From: Burkholderia pseudomultivorans
GTDB taxonomy: Bacteria > Pseudomonadota > Gammaproteobacteria > Burkholderiales > Burkholderiaceae
Length of the DNA stretch: 64,000 bases
NCBI RefSeq assembly: GCF_001718415.1
Contig: NZ_CP013378.1
Location: forward strand, 372,001-436,000
Direction: 5' to 3'
The position numbers and the translations under genes are program-made. Shown here one piece after another: positions 17,442 to 27,066 of this stretch (its first letter is position 1; each line of letters opens with the position of its first letter). The notes beneath the pieces are model-generated. The model made no database searches and had not been told where the DNA came from. It saw only the letters and a list, made by a program, of their open reading frames with translations.

Positions 17442-17830
17442 TGGCAATTGCCGAGGATCTTTTCAAACCCGAGCTGACGTCGGCAAACGGTTGCCCATTC
17501 CACGATCTTCGCGAACTGGATGTGACGGTTATGGCTCGCTCGTTGAGTCGACCCCCATTCAAAGCCGTACCAGGGGATGGATCGAAGTGCCGGCCATTTC
17601 GAATAAATGAGATATCAGCTCCAAGGGGCGGGCGGTATCTTTCGTCATTGAAAGTAACTTGTTGTGTCGCGTAACCAAAGCGGCCCATGAAAGGCGCTTT
17701 CGAGGCTGGGCGGTGTGCACGTCCCATCCCTTTCGAGGCAATTCGCCGGTGAGCTGCCGGCCCGGATGTGCGTCCTCTAACTCGGTTATTTATACAGTAC
17801 TGCTAAGTTAAACATTGCAAGGAGTTGGGC
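17442..17830 (+). promoter_or_regulatory. Leader region of the trimeric autotransporter gene
   Basis: A 389-bp gap between the terminator and the adhesin. No coding frame is convincing. The last 60 bp are AT-rich (GGTTATTTATACAGTACTGC) and contain TTATACAG, which could serve as a -10-like element. The ribosome site AAGGAG lies at 17819-17824, just before the TTG start at 17831. Such a long leader leaves room for regulator binding. Confidence 0.4.
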
Positions 17831-20800
17831 TTGAACAAGATTTACAAAACCGTGTGGTGCGAGAAAACGCGATCATGGGTGGCAGCTTCAGAGTTTGCTT
17901 CCGGAAAGCGCGGTTCGGCATCGAGTGTGGCAGAGTCTGCGGGTGTGGTTGCCAAGGCCGTTCGTTTCTCGGCACTGGCTGCTGCGTCGCTGGCAGCAAT
18001 GGGATTTGTCGGACCGTTTGCGAACCAGGCAATGGCAGCGGCAAACTCCGGGGTCTGTACGAACTACCAGAACGGCAGCGGTAATCTTTCCGCTTACTAT
18101 GGTAATGGTTGTAGCTCGGGTGGCTGGGTGGGTGGCGAAACCCCGGGGAGCTACGCGGACTGGACCGGGATGACGGCGGACGACTCCCAGATCGTTATCG
18201 ACGGCACTTCGGGCAACATTCTGTTCCGCACGGGTGGCCTGCTCGGGAACGTTCTGACGATGTCGAATATCGCGGCGTCGCCGGACGGCAGCAACCCCGG
18301 TGGTGTGCTGCTCAGTGGTCTGGCCGCGGGCGTCAATCCGACCGACGCAGTGAATATGTCGCAGCTGACGTCTCTGTCGACCTCGGTTTCCAACGACCTC
18401 GCGCTTGCGGGTGTGGGTCTCCTTTCTCAGGATCCGACGACCGGCAAGATCACGCTCGCCCCGACTTCGCCGGGCCTGGATTTCGACATCTCGGGCGGCC
18501 AGGGGCCGCGCGTCATCTCGGGGGTCGCGGATGGCGTGAACCCGAACGATGCAGTCAACGTCGAGCAGTTGACGTCCCTGTCGACGACCGTATCGACCGG
18601 TATCGCAACGAACACGAGCGGTGTGGCTTCGCTTTCGACGGCATTGGGTGGCGTGAGCACCACGACCGCCTCCTTGTCGACGGCAATTGCGGGAAATGCC
18701 GATGGCATCACGTCGCTTTCGACTGCGGTCGCGAGCGGTGCGGATGGCGTGGCCTCGCTGTCGACGGCGGTCGCGGGCAATACTGACGATCTGGCGTCGC
18801 TGTCGACGACGGTTGCCGGCAATACCGACGGCGTTGCGTCGCTGTCGACGGCTCTCGCCGGCACGGACGACGACGTGGCTTCGTTGTCCACGAGCCTCAG
18901 CACCGTCAATTCGAATCTCAGCGATAGCGTTACCAGCCTGCAGACGGCGATGCAGGATGCCGTCATGTACGACGACTCGACGCACGCGCAGGTCACGCTC
19001 GGTGGCGTGGGCGCTTCCCCCGTTCTGCTGACGAATTTGGCGAATGGGGCAATCAACGCAACGAGTACCGATGCGATCAATGGCTCGCAGCTCTATGCAT
19101 ACGAGCAAGAAGTGAGTCAGCAGTTCGATCTGCTGAACACGCAGGTCTCTTCGCTCAGCACGTCGGTGGCGACGCTCCAGGGCGGCGCAGGTAACGCCAC
19201 GGGCCCCAACAGCACCGCGCAGGGGAACAACTCGACCGCGTCGGGGGACAACAGCACGGCCGACGGTGACAACTCGACGGCGTCCGGCAATAACAGCACG
19301 GCCGATGGTGCGAACTCGACCGCTTCGGGCGACAACAGCACGGCCGACGGCGCGAACTCGACCGCGTCGGGCAACAACAGCACGGCCGACGGTGCGAACT
19401 CGACCGCTTCGGGCGACAACAGCACGGCCGATGGCGCGAACTCGACCGCGTCCGGCAATAACAGCACGGCCGATGGTGCGAACTCGACCGCCTCGGGCGA
19501 CAACAGCACGGCGACCGGTACGGACTCGTCGGCCACGGGCAACAACAGCACGGCGGACGGTGCGAACGCTGCGGCGTCGGGCGATAACAGCACGGCAAGC
19601 GGTACGGATTCGTCGGCCACGGGCAACAACAGCACGGCAGACGGTTCGAACGCGGCGGCGTCGGGCGACAACAGCACGGCAAGCGGTACGGATTCGTCGG
19701 CCACGGGCAACAACAGCACGGCGGACGGTTCGAACGCAGCCGCGTCGGGCGACAACAGCACGGCTACCGGCACGGATTCGTCGGCGTCGGGCAACAACAG
19801 CACGGCGGACGGCGCGAACGCCGCAGCATCGGGCGACAACAGCACGGCTACCGGCACGGACTCGTCGGCGTCTGGCAACAACAGCACGGCTGATGGCGCG
19901 AACGCAGCTGCGTCGGGTGACAACAGCACGGCTACCGGCACGGACTCGTCGGCGTCGGGCAACAACAGCACGGCCGATGGCGCGAACGCAGCTGCGTCGG
20001 GTGACAACAGCACGGCTACCGGCACGGATTCGTCGGCGTCGGGCAACAACAGCACGGCGGACGGTTCGAACGCGGCGGCATCGGGTGACAACAGCACGGC
20101 CACCGGCACGGACTCGTCGGCATCGGGCAACAACAGCACGGCTGATGGCGCGAACGCAGCTGCGTCGGGTGACAACAGCACGGCTACCGGCACGGACTCG
20201 TCGGCCACGGGCAACAACAGCACGGCTGATGGCGCGAACGCAGCGGCATCGGGCGACAACAGCACGGCTACCGGCACGGACTCGTCGGCATCGGGCAACA
20301 ACAGCACGGCAGACGGTGCGAACGCCGCAGCATCGGGCGACAACAGCACGGCTACCGGCACGGATTCGTCGGCCACGGGCAACAACAGCACGGCAGACGG
20401 TTCGAACGCCGCGGCATCGGGTGACAACAGCACGGCCACCGGCACGGACTCGTCGGCGTCTGGCAACAACAGCACGGCTGATGGCGCGAACGCAGCGGCA
20501 TCGGGCGACAACAGCACGGCTACCGGCACGGACTCGTCGGCGTCTGGCAACAACAGCACGGCTGATGGCGCGAACGCAGCGGCGTCGGGTGACAACAGCA
20601 CGGCTACCGGCACGGACTCATCGGCGTCTGGCAACAACAGCACGGCTGATGGCGCAAACGCCGCAGCATCGGGCGACAACAGCACGGCGACCGGTACGAA
20701 CTCGTCGGCCACGGGCAACAACAGCACGGCGGACGGTGCGAACGCAGCCGCGTCGGGCGACAACAGCACGGCAAGCGGTGCCAACTCGTCGGCGTCGGGC

Positions 20801-22309
20801 AACAACAGCACGGCGGACGGTGCGAACGCTGCAGCCTCGGGCGACAACAGCACGGCAAGCGGTGCCAACTCGTCGGCGTCGGGCAGCAACAGCACGGCTG
20901 ATGGCGCGAACGCAGCAGCATCGGGCGACAACAGCACGGCCACCGGTACGAACTCGTCGGCGTCGGGCAACAACAGCACGGCGGACGGTGCGAACGCTGC
21001 AGCCTCGGGCGACAACAGCACGGCAAGCGGTGCCAACTCGTCGGCGTCGGGCAGCAACAGCACGGCAGACGGCGCAAACGCAGCGGCGTCGGGCGACAAC
21101 AGCACGGCCACCGGTACGAACTCGTCGGCGTCGGGCAACAACAGCACGGCGGACGGTGCGAACGCTGCAGCCTCGGGCGACAACAGCACGGCAAGCGGTG
21201 CCAACTCGTCGGCGTCGGGCAACAACAGCACGGCAGACGGTGCGAACGCCGCGGCGTCGGGCGACAACAGCACGGCAAGCGGTGCCAACTCGTCGGCGTC
21301 GGGCAGCAATAGCACGGCAAACGGTGCGAACGCAGCAGCGTCGGGCGACAACAGTACGGCAAGCGGTGCCAACTCGTCGGCCACGGGCAGCAACAGCACG
21401 TCGACCGGTGCCAATTCGGCCGCAACCGGCAATGGCAGCACGGCCACCGGCGAAAACGCAGCGGCGACGGGCGATAACAGCACCGCGACCGGCGCGAACT
21501 CCGTTGCGTCTGGCGAAGGCAGCACGGCAACTGGCGAGGGCGCTGCAGCGACCGGCAGCAATAGTACCGCCGGCGGTATCAACGCAGCGGCGTCTGGTCA
21601 GAACAGCACCTCGACCGGCGCATACTCGACTGCGTCGGGCAGCGACAGCACGGCCTACGGGACGAACGCAGCCGCAACTGGCGATAACAGCACGTCGCTG
21701 GGCGCGAACTCGATCGCCTCCGGAGCCGGTAGCACGGCCACGGGTGCCGGCGCGGCCGCCACGGGCGAAAACAGCGTCGCCACCGGCAGCAATTCGATTG
21801 CTTCCGGGCCTGGTGCCGCTGCCTACGGCTCGGGTGCAAGCGCAACCGGTGCAGGCAGTGTCGCGATCGGGCAGGGTGCGAAGGCGCCGGGTAACAACTC
21901 GGTTGCCCTTGGCGCAGGTTCGGTCGCCAGCGAGCCGAACACGGTGTCGGTCGGTTCGCCGGGCGCGGAGCGCACGATCTCGAACGTCGCACCGGGCGTC
22001 CACGGCACTGATGCTGTCAACGTCAACCAGTTGAACAGTGCAATGTCGGGCATGCAGGACTCGATCAGCTCGTTCGCCCGCAAGGCGTATTCCGGCGTTG
22101 CCGGAGCCGCCGCGCTGACGATGATTCCGGAAGTGGACGCTGGCAAGACGCTCTCGATCGGCGTCGGAACCGCAAACTTCCAGGGCTATCAGGCGACTGC
22201 TATCGGTGGTACCGCCCGCATCACCCAAAACCTGAAGGTGAAGGCTGGGGTGAGCTACAGCAACGCTGGCGGCACTGTCTGGGGTGCGGGTATGTCGTAC
22301 CAGTGGTAA
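17831..22309 (+). CDS. Trimeric autotransporter adhesin (YadA-like, type Vc secretion) with a repeat-rich head
   Basis: A 1492-residue outer-membrane adhesin. The N-terminus [20 protein letters not shown] is the extended signal peptide region of long autotransporters, with cleavage near AMA (about residue 69). Next come YadA-like neck segments ([32 protein letters not shown]), coiled-coil-like [12 protein letters not shown] repeats (about 255-360), a neck ([16 protein letters not shown]) and a long Ser/Thr/Asn/Gly head of 14-residue YadA/Hia-type repeats (about 450-1360). The end is a final neck ([17 protein letters not shown]) and the membrane anchor ending in Trp (AGMSYQW). The TTG at 17831 is chosen because it gives the canonical MNKIYK start six bases after AAGGAG; an earlier TTG at 17825 abuts that site. 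Expected role: surface adhesion or autoaggregation. Confidence 0.95.
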   Translation: MNKIYKTVWCEKTRSWVAASEFASGKRGSASSVAESAGVVAKAVRFSALAAASLAAMGFVGPFANQAMAAANSGVCTNYQNGSGNLSAYYGNGCSSGGWVGGETPGSYADWTGMTADDSQIVIDGTSGNILFRTGGLLGNVLTMSNIAASPDGSNPGGVLLSGLAAGVNPTDAVNMSQLTSLSTSVSNDLALAGVGLLSQDPTTGKITLAPTSPGLDFDISGGQGPRVISGVADGVNPNDAVNVEQLTSLSTTVSTGIATNTSGVASLSTALGGVSTTTASLSTAIAGNADGITSLSTAVASGADGVASLSTAVAGNTDDLASLSTTVAGNTDGVASLSTALAGTDDDVASLSTSLSTVNSNLSDSVTSLQTAMQDAVMYDDSTHAQVTLGGVGASPVLLTNLANGAINATSTDAINGSQLYAYEQEVSQQFDLLNTQVSSLSTSVATLQGGAGNATGPNSTAQGNNSTASGDNSTADGDNSTASGNNSTADGANSTASGDNSTADGANSTASGNNSTADGANSTASGDNSTADGANSTASGNNSTADGANSTASGDNSTATGTDSSATGNNSTADGANAAASGDNSTASGTDSSATGNNSTADGSNAAASGDNSTASGTDSSATGNNSTADGSNAAASGDNSTATGTDSSASGNNSTADGANAAASGDNSTATGTDSSASGNNSTADGANAAASGDNSTATGTDSSASGNNSTADGANAAASGDNSTATGTDSSASGNNSTADGSNAAASGDNSTATGTDSSASGNNSTADGANAAASGDNSTATGTDSSATGNNSTADGANAAASGDNSTATGTDSSASGNNSTADGANAAASGDNSTATGTDSSATGNNSTADGSNAAASGDNSTATGTDSSASGNNSTADGANAAASGDNSTATGTDSSASGNNSTADGANAAASGDNSTATGTDSSASGNNSTADGANAAASGDNSTATGTNSSATGNNSTADGANAAASGDNSTASGANSSASGNNSTADGANAAASGDNSTASGANSSASGSNSTADGANAAASGDNSTATGTNSSASGNNSTADGANAAASGDNSTASGANSSASGSNSTADGANAAASGDNSTATGTNSSASGNNSTADGANAAASGDNSTASGANSSASGNNSTADGANAAASGDNSTASGANSSASGSNSTANGANAAASGDNSTASGANSSATGSNSTSTGANSAATGNGSTATGENAAATGDNSTATGANSVASGEGSTATGEGAAATGSNSTAGGINAAASGQNSTSTGAYSTASGSDSTAYGTNAAATGDNSTSLGANSIASGAGSTATGAGAAATGENSVATGSNSIASGPGAAAYGSGASATGAGSVAIGQGAKAPGNNSVALGAGSVASEPNTVSVGSPGAERTISNVAPGVHGTDAVNVNQLNSAMSGMQDSISSFARKAYSGVAGAAALTMIPEVDAGKTLSIGVGTANFQGYQATAIGGTARITQNLKVKAGVSYSNAGGTVWGAGMSYQW
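19511..21358 (+). repeat. 22 tandem 84-bp repeats inside the adhesin head
   Basis: Exactly 1848 bp = 22 x 84. Each unit encodes 28 residues in two 14-residue halves, of the form A(T/S)G(T/A)(D/N)SS(A)(S/T)G(N/S)NSTADG followed by (A/S)[10 protein letters not shown]. The first 14 or so units use mostly ATGTDSS and the later ones ASGANSS, so blocks have spread by local duplication. Shorter 14-residue repeats ([14 protein letters not shown]) precede it at 19197-19510, and diverged copies follow to about 21850. Unit number could change by recombination or replication slippage without breaking the frame, since 84 is a multiple of three. Confidence 0.95.
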
Positions 22310-22372
22310 TCAACTAGGACGGATCGTGGCCGGCGCTATGGCGCCGGTCCGAGCCGGACCCGTTCTGCAAGC

Positions 22373-22404
22373 GAGCCGCAGCGTTATGCTGCGGCTCTTT
22401 TTTT
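22373..22404 (+). terminator. Rho-independent terminator of the adhesin gene
   Basis: GAGCCGCAGC (22373-22382), loop GTTAT, GCTGCGGCTC (22388-22397), then seven T. A ten-pair perfect stem 64 bp after the adhesin stop. Confidence 0.95.
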
Positions 22405-22419
22405 GGTTCATCGCGGATG

Positions 22420-22760
22420 ATGGGGGAAGGCGGCGCGAATATCGAGGAAGGGTATTCGTTGTCGCAGTACCTATAAGGCCGACGCTTGATGACCGTGATT
22501 GTCGTTGATTCCTTCAACGACGCCGATATTGAACGAATGGCAGCAGCAAGTCATGATTCCGTGCCAGTAACCCTGCAAGCGCTCGGCGAACTTTTTGCAG
22601 GAGCGCGATCCTGCTTTGCTGAGCCTGCTCAAACCACTGTTCCCACGCCTTTTGCGCTCAGCCCGGCTTTCGATAGAACCCGAGCCGCGTGAGCTTGTCG
22701 CGTAACACGTAGACGCATCATGGCGACTGATCGGCTGCCAGCGGTTTCTCCAGATGCACG
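22420..22760 (-). pseudogene. Frameshifted C-terminal remnant of an ISL3-family transposase
   Basis: The minus strand carries pieces of the ISL3 transposase end in alternating frames: VYVLRDKLTRLGFYRKPG, then AQKAWEQWFEQAQQSRIALL, then KKFAERLQGYWHGIM and NIGVVEGIND, then ITVIKRRPYRYCDNEY near 22440-22500. Family members read ...WHGI(x)n VEGINN(K/T)IKVIKRxAYGYRDxxYFFLKIR, so the order is preserved while stops and frameshifts break it. Upstream catalytic parts are missing. Sequence 22761-23109 holds nothing recognisable before the tssE stop. Confidence 0.65.
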
Positions 22761-23109
22761 GCCTGATCTGGCTTCGGCTTCGATACGCTCGGCCGCGCCT
22801 CCGGGAAGCCGTTCGAAGACGGTCCGGTCCGTCTCGCGCGAGCGTCCCGGTCCAATCCGGATTACCGTTCAAGCGCGATTCTAAGCGAAATCAGGGTCTT
22901 CTTTTGCGTGCGAATATCGCGGCCATACAGTCCACGCATGGGGACATGCACCAGGCTTCGCGTATGAGGCAAGAAAGGGGGAACGGTCGTTGCCCGAAAC
23001 GAGCGCGCGGCCGGCCAGATGGAGGGCGGGACGCTTCGATATATCGATGAAGGTCGGATGTTCTGTCGGGGCGAGACGCCATGCCGGCAGTGCGCGCCTC
23101 GACTGCTTG
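22761..23109. other. 349-bp stretch without a recognised gene
   Basis: This lies between the transposase remnant and the end of tssE. No ribosome site plus conserved frame, no hairpin with a T tract, and no repeat was found. It may be further degraded insertion-sequence DNA. Confidence 0.35.
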
Positions 23110-23541
23110 CTACAGGCTCGATTTTTCCTGTTGTCTGCGTTCCACCCGCATGCGCCCGGGCGGCTCGAAGTACGTCCCGAATCGGACGAGCCCGGCTTTC
23201 TTCAGGTGACAAGTCATCTCGAAACTTACCAGCACGCCGGGGTCGTCGTTCTCGAGGATCTCGACGTCGATCGCGCGAATACGCGACTCGTACTTGAGCA
23301 GCGTCGCCTCCATCTGGCTTTTGAGCAGATGGGCAGACGCCGGCAATGCCTTGTAGATGTTGGTCAGATCGGGCAGGCCGTAGTCGGGCAGGTGTTTCAG
23401 CGCGCCGGCACGCGTGTTCAGGATACGGCGCACGTTGTGCTGTACGCTCAGGCACTCCAGCGTCCGGTCGTCGTAGGCATCGAGCGGCTCGCCGCCAATG
23501 TGCCCGAGCAACATGTCATAGAGAGACGGTCCAGTCGGCAC
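23110..23541 (-). CDS. tssE: Type VI secretion baseplate protein TssE (gp25-like)
   Basis: A 143-residue gp25-like lysozyme-fold baseplate wedge protein. TssE joins TssF, TssG and TssK beneath the VgrG spike and helps start sheath assembly. Characteristic segments: SVQHNVRRILNTRAGALKHL, PDYGLPDLTNIYKAL and IRAIDVEILENDDPGVLVSF. The start is a GTG at 23541, with AGGAG (complement of 23549-23553) seven bases before it. It begins 13 bp after the clpV stop and is the last gene of the minus-strand arm. Confidence 0.93.
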   Translation of the reverse strand: MPTGPSLYDMLLGHIGGEPLDAYDDRTLECLSVQHNVRRILNTRAGALKHLPDYGLPDLTNIYKALPASAHLLKSQMEATLLKYESRIRAIDVEILENDDPGVLVSFEMTCHLKKAGLVRFGTYFEPPGRMRVERRQQEKSSL

Positions 23542-23554
23542 GAGATTGCTCCTG

Positions 23555-26275
23555 TCAGACGGTGGCAGGCGCGGCGACCGGGTTGGAGTCGGCTGTCTCG
23601 GCGCGGTCGGCGAAATCGATTGTCAAGCTGCCGTTCACGGAGCGCGAGAGCGTGATTGCCGCGGGCCTGGCGCCGACGGCCATGCGCGCCAGCAACTCGC
23701 GTGCGATCGTCGGCAGGATGCGCTGGTTGACAAACGCATCGACATTGCGCGCGCCCGACTCGCGCGCGAGACACAGTTCGGCCATCGCGTGGATGAGCGA
23801 CGCGTCGCACGTCAGTTCGACATCGTGCTGGCGGCGCAGGCGATCCGCGACCTTCGCGAGCTTGAGACGCACGATGGAAGCGAGTGCCGTTGTGTCGAGC
23901 GGCCGGTAGACGAGCGTCTGAAAGCGCGCGAGCAGGGCCGGCTGGAAGTGCGCCACGAGCTGCGGGTGAATGACGTCCAGCAGGGCGGCCTGCGTCATGT
24001 CGGGATGGTTCGCGGTTGCCTCGTCAATCTGCGCGCTTCCGAGGTTCGACGTCATCAGGATGACGCAGTTGCGGAAGTCGATCTCCCTGCCTTCACCATC
24101 GCGCATCGTTCCGCGATCGAACACCTGGTAGAACATGTCGAGCACATCGCGGTGTGCCTTCTCCACTTCATCGAGCAGCACCACGCTGTACGGCCGCTGC
24201 CGAACCGCTTCGGTCAGGACGCCCCCGCGACCGTACCCGACGTATCCGGGAGGCGAGCCCTTCAACTGCGACACCGTGTGTGATTCCTGGTACTCCGACA
24301 TGTTGATCGTCGTGAGCGCGGTTTCTCCACCAAACAGCAGGTCGGCCAGCGCAAGCGCGGTCTCGGTTTTTCCCACGCCGGACGGTCCGGCAAGCAGGAA
24401 CACGCCGAGCGGCGCGTGCTCGTTCTTGAGCCCCGCTTTCGCGGTGCGCAGGCTCTGCGCGAGTGCGGCGAGTGCATCGTCCTGGGCGACCACCCGCCGG
24501 GCGAGCTGCGCCTCGAGTGTCAGCAGGTTGTGCAGTTCGTCCTCGACCAGATTGCCGACGGGCACGCCGGTCCATTCGGCGACCACGCGGGCGACCGCTT
24601 GCGCGTCGACGTCCGCGTGGATCAGCGGCGCCTTGCCCTGCGCATTGGCAAGCGCTTGCCGCGCGGCGGAGAACGTTGCGGCGTCCCGCGCGCTCGGCTC
24701 GGCCTCGCGTTGCTCATGCAGCTTCCTGACGAGCGTGAGCTCGAGCTCGTAGCGCGCCTGCAGTTCGTCCAGTTCTTCCCGGGCGGCCGTCAGTACCGTA
24801 TCGAGCGCGGTGCGGCTTGCCGGCGCATCGTCGATGCCGGCGCGAACGTCGTCTTCCAGCGTGGCGAGCTCCAGTTGCAGCGCTGCGACCGTGGCGCGTG
24901 CGCGCTGCAGGTCGGACGGCGGAGATTCGAGGCCGATGCGTACGCGCGCGGCAGCGGTATCGATCAGGTCGATCGCCTTGTCCGGCAATTGACGCGCAGG
25001 GATATAACGACGCGAGAGCTTGACCGCGGCCACCAGCGCTTCGTCGCGGATGTGTACGGCGTGGTACTTCGCATAGCGGTCTCTAAGCCCGCGCAGCATC
25101 AGGCAGGCGGTCTCGTCGTCCGGCTCGTCGACCTTGATCGTCTGGAATCGTCGCTCGAGCGCGGCATCGCGCTCGAAGAATTCCTTGTATTCCGACCAGG
25201 TGGTGGCTGCGATCGTGCGCAGCTCGCCGCGCGCGAGTGCGGGCTTGAGCAGATTGGCCGCGTCGGCGCCGCCTGCCGCATTGCCCGCGCCGATCAATGT
25301 GTGGGCTTCGTCGATGAACAGCAGGATTGGCACGGGCGACGCCTGCACCTCGTCGATCACGTTTTTCAAACGCTGCTCGAATTCGCCTTTCACACCGGCG
25401 CCCGCCTGCAGCAGACCGAGATCGAGCGTGAGGATGCGCACATCCCGGATCACGGCGGGCACGCTCCCCTCCGCGACGCGCAGCGCGAGGCCTTCGACCA
25501 GCGCGGTCTTGCCGACGCCCGGCTCACCAACCAGGATCGGATTGTTCTTGCGTCGGCGTGCAAGCACGTCCACCATCTGCTGGATCTCGCGATCGCGGCC
25601 GAATACCGGATCGATCCGGCCATTGCGGGCCTTGTCGGTCAGATCAATCGCAAATCGGGCAAGCGCGTCCTCTTCGGCCTTTCGCGGCGCTGTCCGCGTC
25701 TCGGGTGCTTCCGACGCAGCAGCGACGGGCGTATCGCTTCGTTCGGCGGCGCCCGATTCCCGCAACTGAGCGTCGGGTTTCGGCAGCGCGCTTTCACAGG
25801 AACGATGGGCGAGCCGGGGCAGCAGTCGCTCGATCTGTGCGCTGCTGATCGACAGCAGCAGCCACGCATTCTGCGCGCGCAGCACGTGCGGGGCATCGAC
25901 GATGGCCTGCAGCAGGTCGCCCGATCGAATGGCGACGTCTTCGGTGTTCGTGTCGTTGCTGGAGAGCGCGCGAAGCCAGGCGTTCTGCAATACGGTCGAC
26001 AGTTGAACGGACAGCGCGGGCTTGCCCCGTAAACTGCGCGGCAAGCGATCGATCGCAGCAAGCAGCGCATCCCAGAGCGCATCGACGTCGATCCCGTAGT
26101 GCCGCATGATCACCGGAATATCGCCGTCGCCGGCCTCGATCAGCTTCAGTAGCCAGTGCTCGACCGTGATCTCGTCCGAGAGCCGCCCCATGCAAAGGCT
26201 GGCAGCTGCCTCGAGCGTCTTGGCGCAGTGCGGATTGAGCCGGCGGAGCAGGTGAGTGGTGTCGCGCAAGGTCAT
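23555..26275 (-). CDS. tssH: Type VI secretion ATPase ClpV/TssH
   Basis: A 906-residue double AAA+ unfoldase that disassembles contracted TssBC sheaths in the cytoplasm. N-terminal ClpN domain (about 1-150: LLRRLNPHCAKTLEAAASLC, LSDEITVEHWLLKLIE). First AAA: GEPGVGKTALVEG (Walker A), ILLFIDEAHTLIGAG (Walker B), with YIPARQLPDKAIDLIDTAAA in its lid. A middle coiled coil follows (about 430-540). Second AAA: GPSGVGKTETALALADLLFG, YSVVLLDEVEKAHRDV, MTSNLGS. The ATG at 26275 starts the ClpV-like MTLRDTTHLL; the frame is open 42 codons further upstream but that part lacks family character. Confidence 0.96.
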   Translation of the reverse strand: MTLRDTTHLLRRLNPHCAKTLEAAASLCMGRLSDEITVEHWLLKLIEAGDGDIPVIMRHYGIDVDALWDALLAAIDRLPRSLRGKPALSVQLSTVLQNAWLRALSSNDTNTEDVAIRSGDLLQAIVDAPHVLRAQNAWLLLSISSAQIERLLPRLAHRSCESALPKPDAQLRESGAAERSDTPVAAASEAPETRTAPRKAEEDALARFAIDLTDKARNGRIDPVFGRDREIQQMVDVLARRRKNNPILVGEPGVGKTALVEGLALRVAEGSVPAVIRDVRILTLDLGLLQAGAGVKGEFEQRLKNVIDEVQASPVPILLFIDEAHTLIGAGNAAGGADAANLLKPALARGELRTIAATTWSEYKEFFERDAALERRFQTIKVDEPDDETACLMLRGLRDRYAKYHAVHIRDEALVAAVKLSRRYIPARQLPDKAIDLIDTAAARVRIGLESPPSDLQRARATVAALQLELATLEDDVRAGIDDAPASRTALDTVLTAAREELDELQARYELELTLVRKLHEQREAEPSARDAATFSAARQALANAQGKAPLIHADVDAQAVARVVAEWTGVPVGNLVEDELHNLLTLEAQLARRVVAQDDALAALAQSLRTAKAGLKNEHAPLGVFLLAGPSGVGKTETALALADLLFGGETALTTINMSEYQESHTVSQLKGSPPGYVGYGRGGVLTEAVRQRPYSVVLLDEVEKAHRDVLDMFYQVFDRGTMRDGEGREIDFRNCVILMTSNLGSAQIDEATANHPDMTQAALLDVIHPQLVAHFQPALLARFQTLVYRPLDTTALASIVRLKLAKVADRLRRQHDVELTCDASLIHAMAELCLARESGARNVDAFVNQRILPTIARELLARMAVGARPAAITLSRSVNGSLTIDFADRAETADSNPVAAPATV

Positions 26276-26410
26276 GACGGAGCGGTCGGAAAGGACGCGG
26301 GCGACGGCATCTTTCGCGCCCGCCTCTGGGTGGAAAAAGGATTCGCCCGGGATTGGGCGGGTGAGAGAGCCGGCAGCCGTAGCGTACCGGCTTCGCCGCA
26401 CGGGCGGATA

Positions 26411-26896
26411 TCAGGAACGCTCGTTCCAGGTATCCTTGTGGATGATGTTGCCGTCCTTGTACGACCAAGTGATCGTCTCGTAGCGCAGTTCGACGTTTTC
26501 GAGATGGTTGTGCTTCTCGAAGTCCGGGTTCTTGATGTCGTACATCACGGGATTGACCGCAACGATCTTGACATTGTCGAGCTTCGTATTGAAGTACTCC
26601 TTCTCTTTGCCCGCGTCGTCGATCTTGTACCACTTGATCTCGACCGACTTCAGCGTCTGGCCGCTCGTCACCGCCTTGTACAGATACGGCGTCGACGCGT
26701 CCGTTTCTTTCGTCAGCGTGATCGGCTTGTGCACGCGCGTGCCCGTCAGCTTGCCCGTGTTGCCATCGGTAGGGATATGCACGCCGTGATTGAACGCGAC
26801 GAGTTCGACGCTGCCTTCACGGCCTTGAACGGTCACCGATCCCTTGATGTCGGCGCCGCCGTCGTCCTTGAGCCACATATAGGCCGGAATTGCCAT
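26411..26896 (-). CDS. hcp: Hcp (TssD), type VI secretion inner-tube protein
   Basis: A 161-residue Hcp that stacks as hexameric rings to form the tube expelled through the sheath. It begins MAIPAYMWLKDDGGADIKGS, the common Hcp start, and keeps VELVAFNHGVHIPT, RVHKPITLTKETDASTPYLY, VEIKWYKI and VELRYETITWSYKDGNIIH. The ATG at 26896 is preceded by AGAAGGAG, the strongest ribosome site of the minus-strand arm and consistent with high expression. It lies between the OmpA-like gene and clpV with gaps of 170 and 135 bp, so it may also have its own promoter. Confidence 0.96.
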   Translation of the reverse strand: MAIPAYMWLKDDGGADIKGSVTVQGREGSVELVAFNHGVHIPTDGNTGKLTGTRVHKPITLTKETDASTPYLYKAVTSGQTLKSVEIKWYKIDDAGKEKEYFNTKLDNVKIVAVNPVMYDIKNPDFEKHNHLENVELRYETITWSYKDGNIIHKDTWNERS

Positions 26897-27066
26897 TGCT
26901 TCACTCCTTCTTCTTGCTGCGACATGCGCCCGGAGCCAGCCCCGGGCTTCAGAAACCCAAAGCAACGCGCTTCGGGGGCTAAAGACAGTGCTTCACTTGG
27001 CGGGACGTCCCATACGCGAAGCGTCCCGGCGTCCTTGTCGATGTGGCATCGTTCGTGGCGCAGGGA

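Noticed and set aside
19511..21358. CRISPR array (regular tandem repeats)
   Set aside because: Repeats are contiguous without unique spacers and are translated in one frame as part of the adhesin.
19117..21582. An 821-residue minus-strand open frame and a 922-residue plus-strand frame (19266-22034) inside the adhesin
   Set aside because: Both are produced by the G+C-rich 84-bp repeats whose length is a multiple of three; they give low-complexity Pro/Val/Leu or Arg/Thr protein and have no ribosome site.
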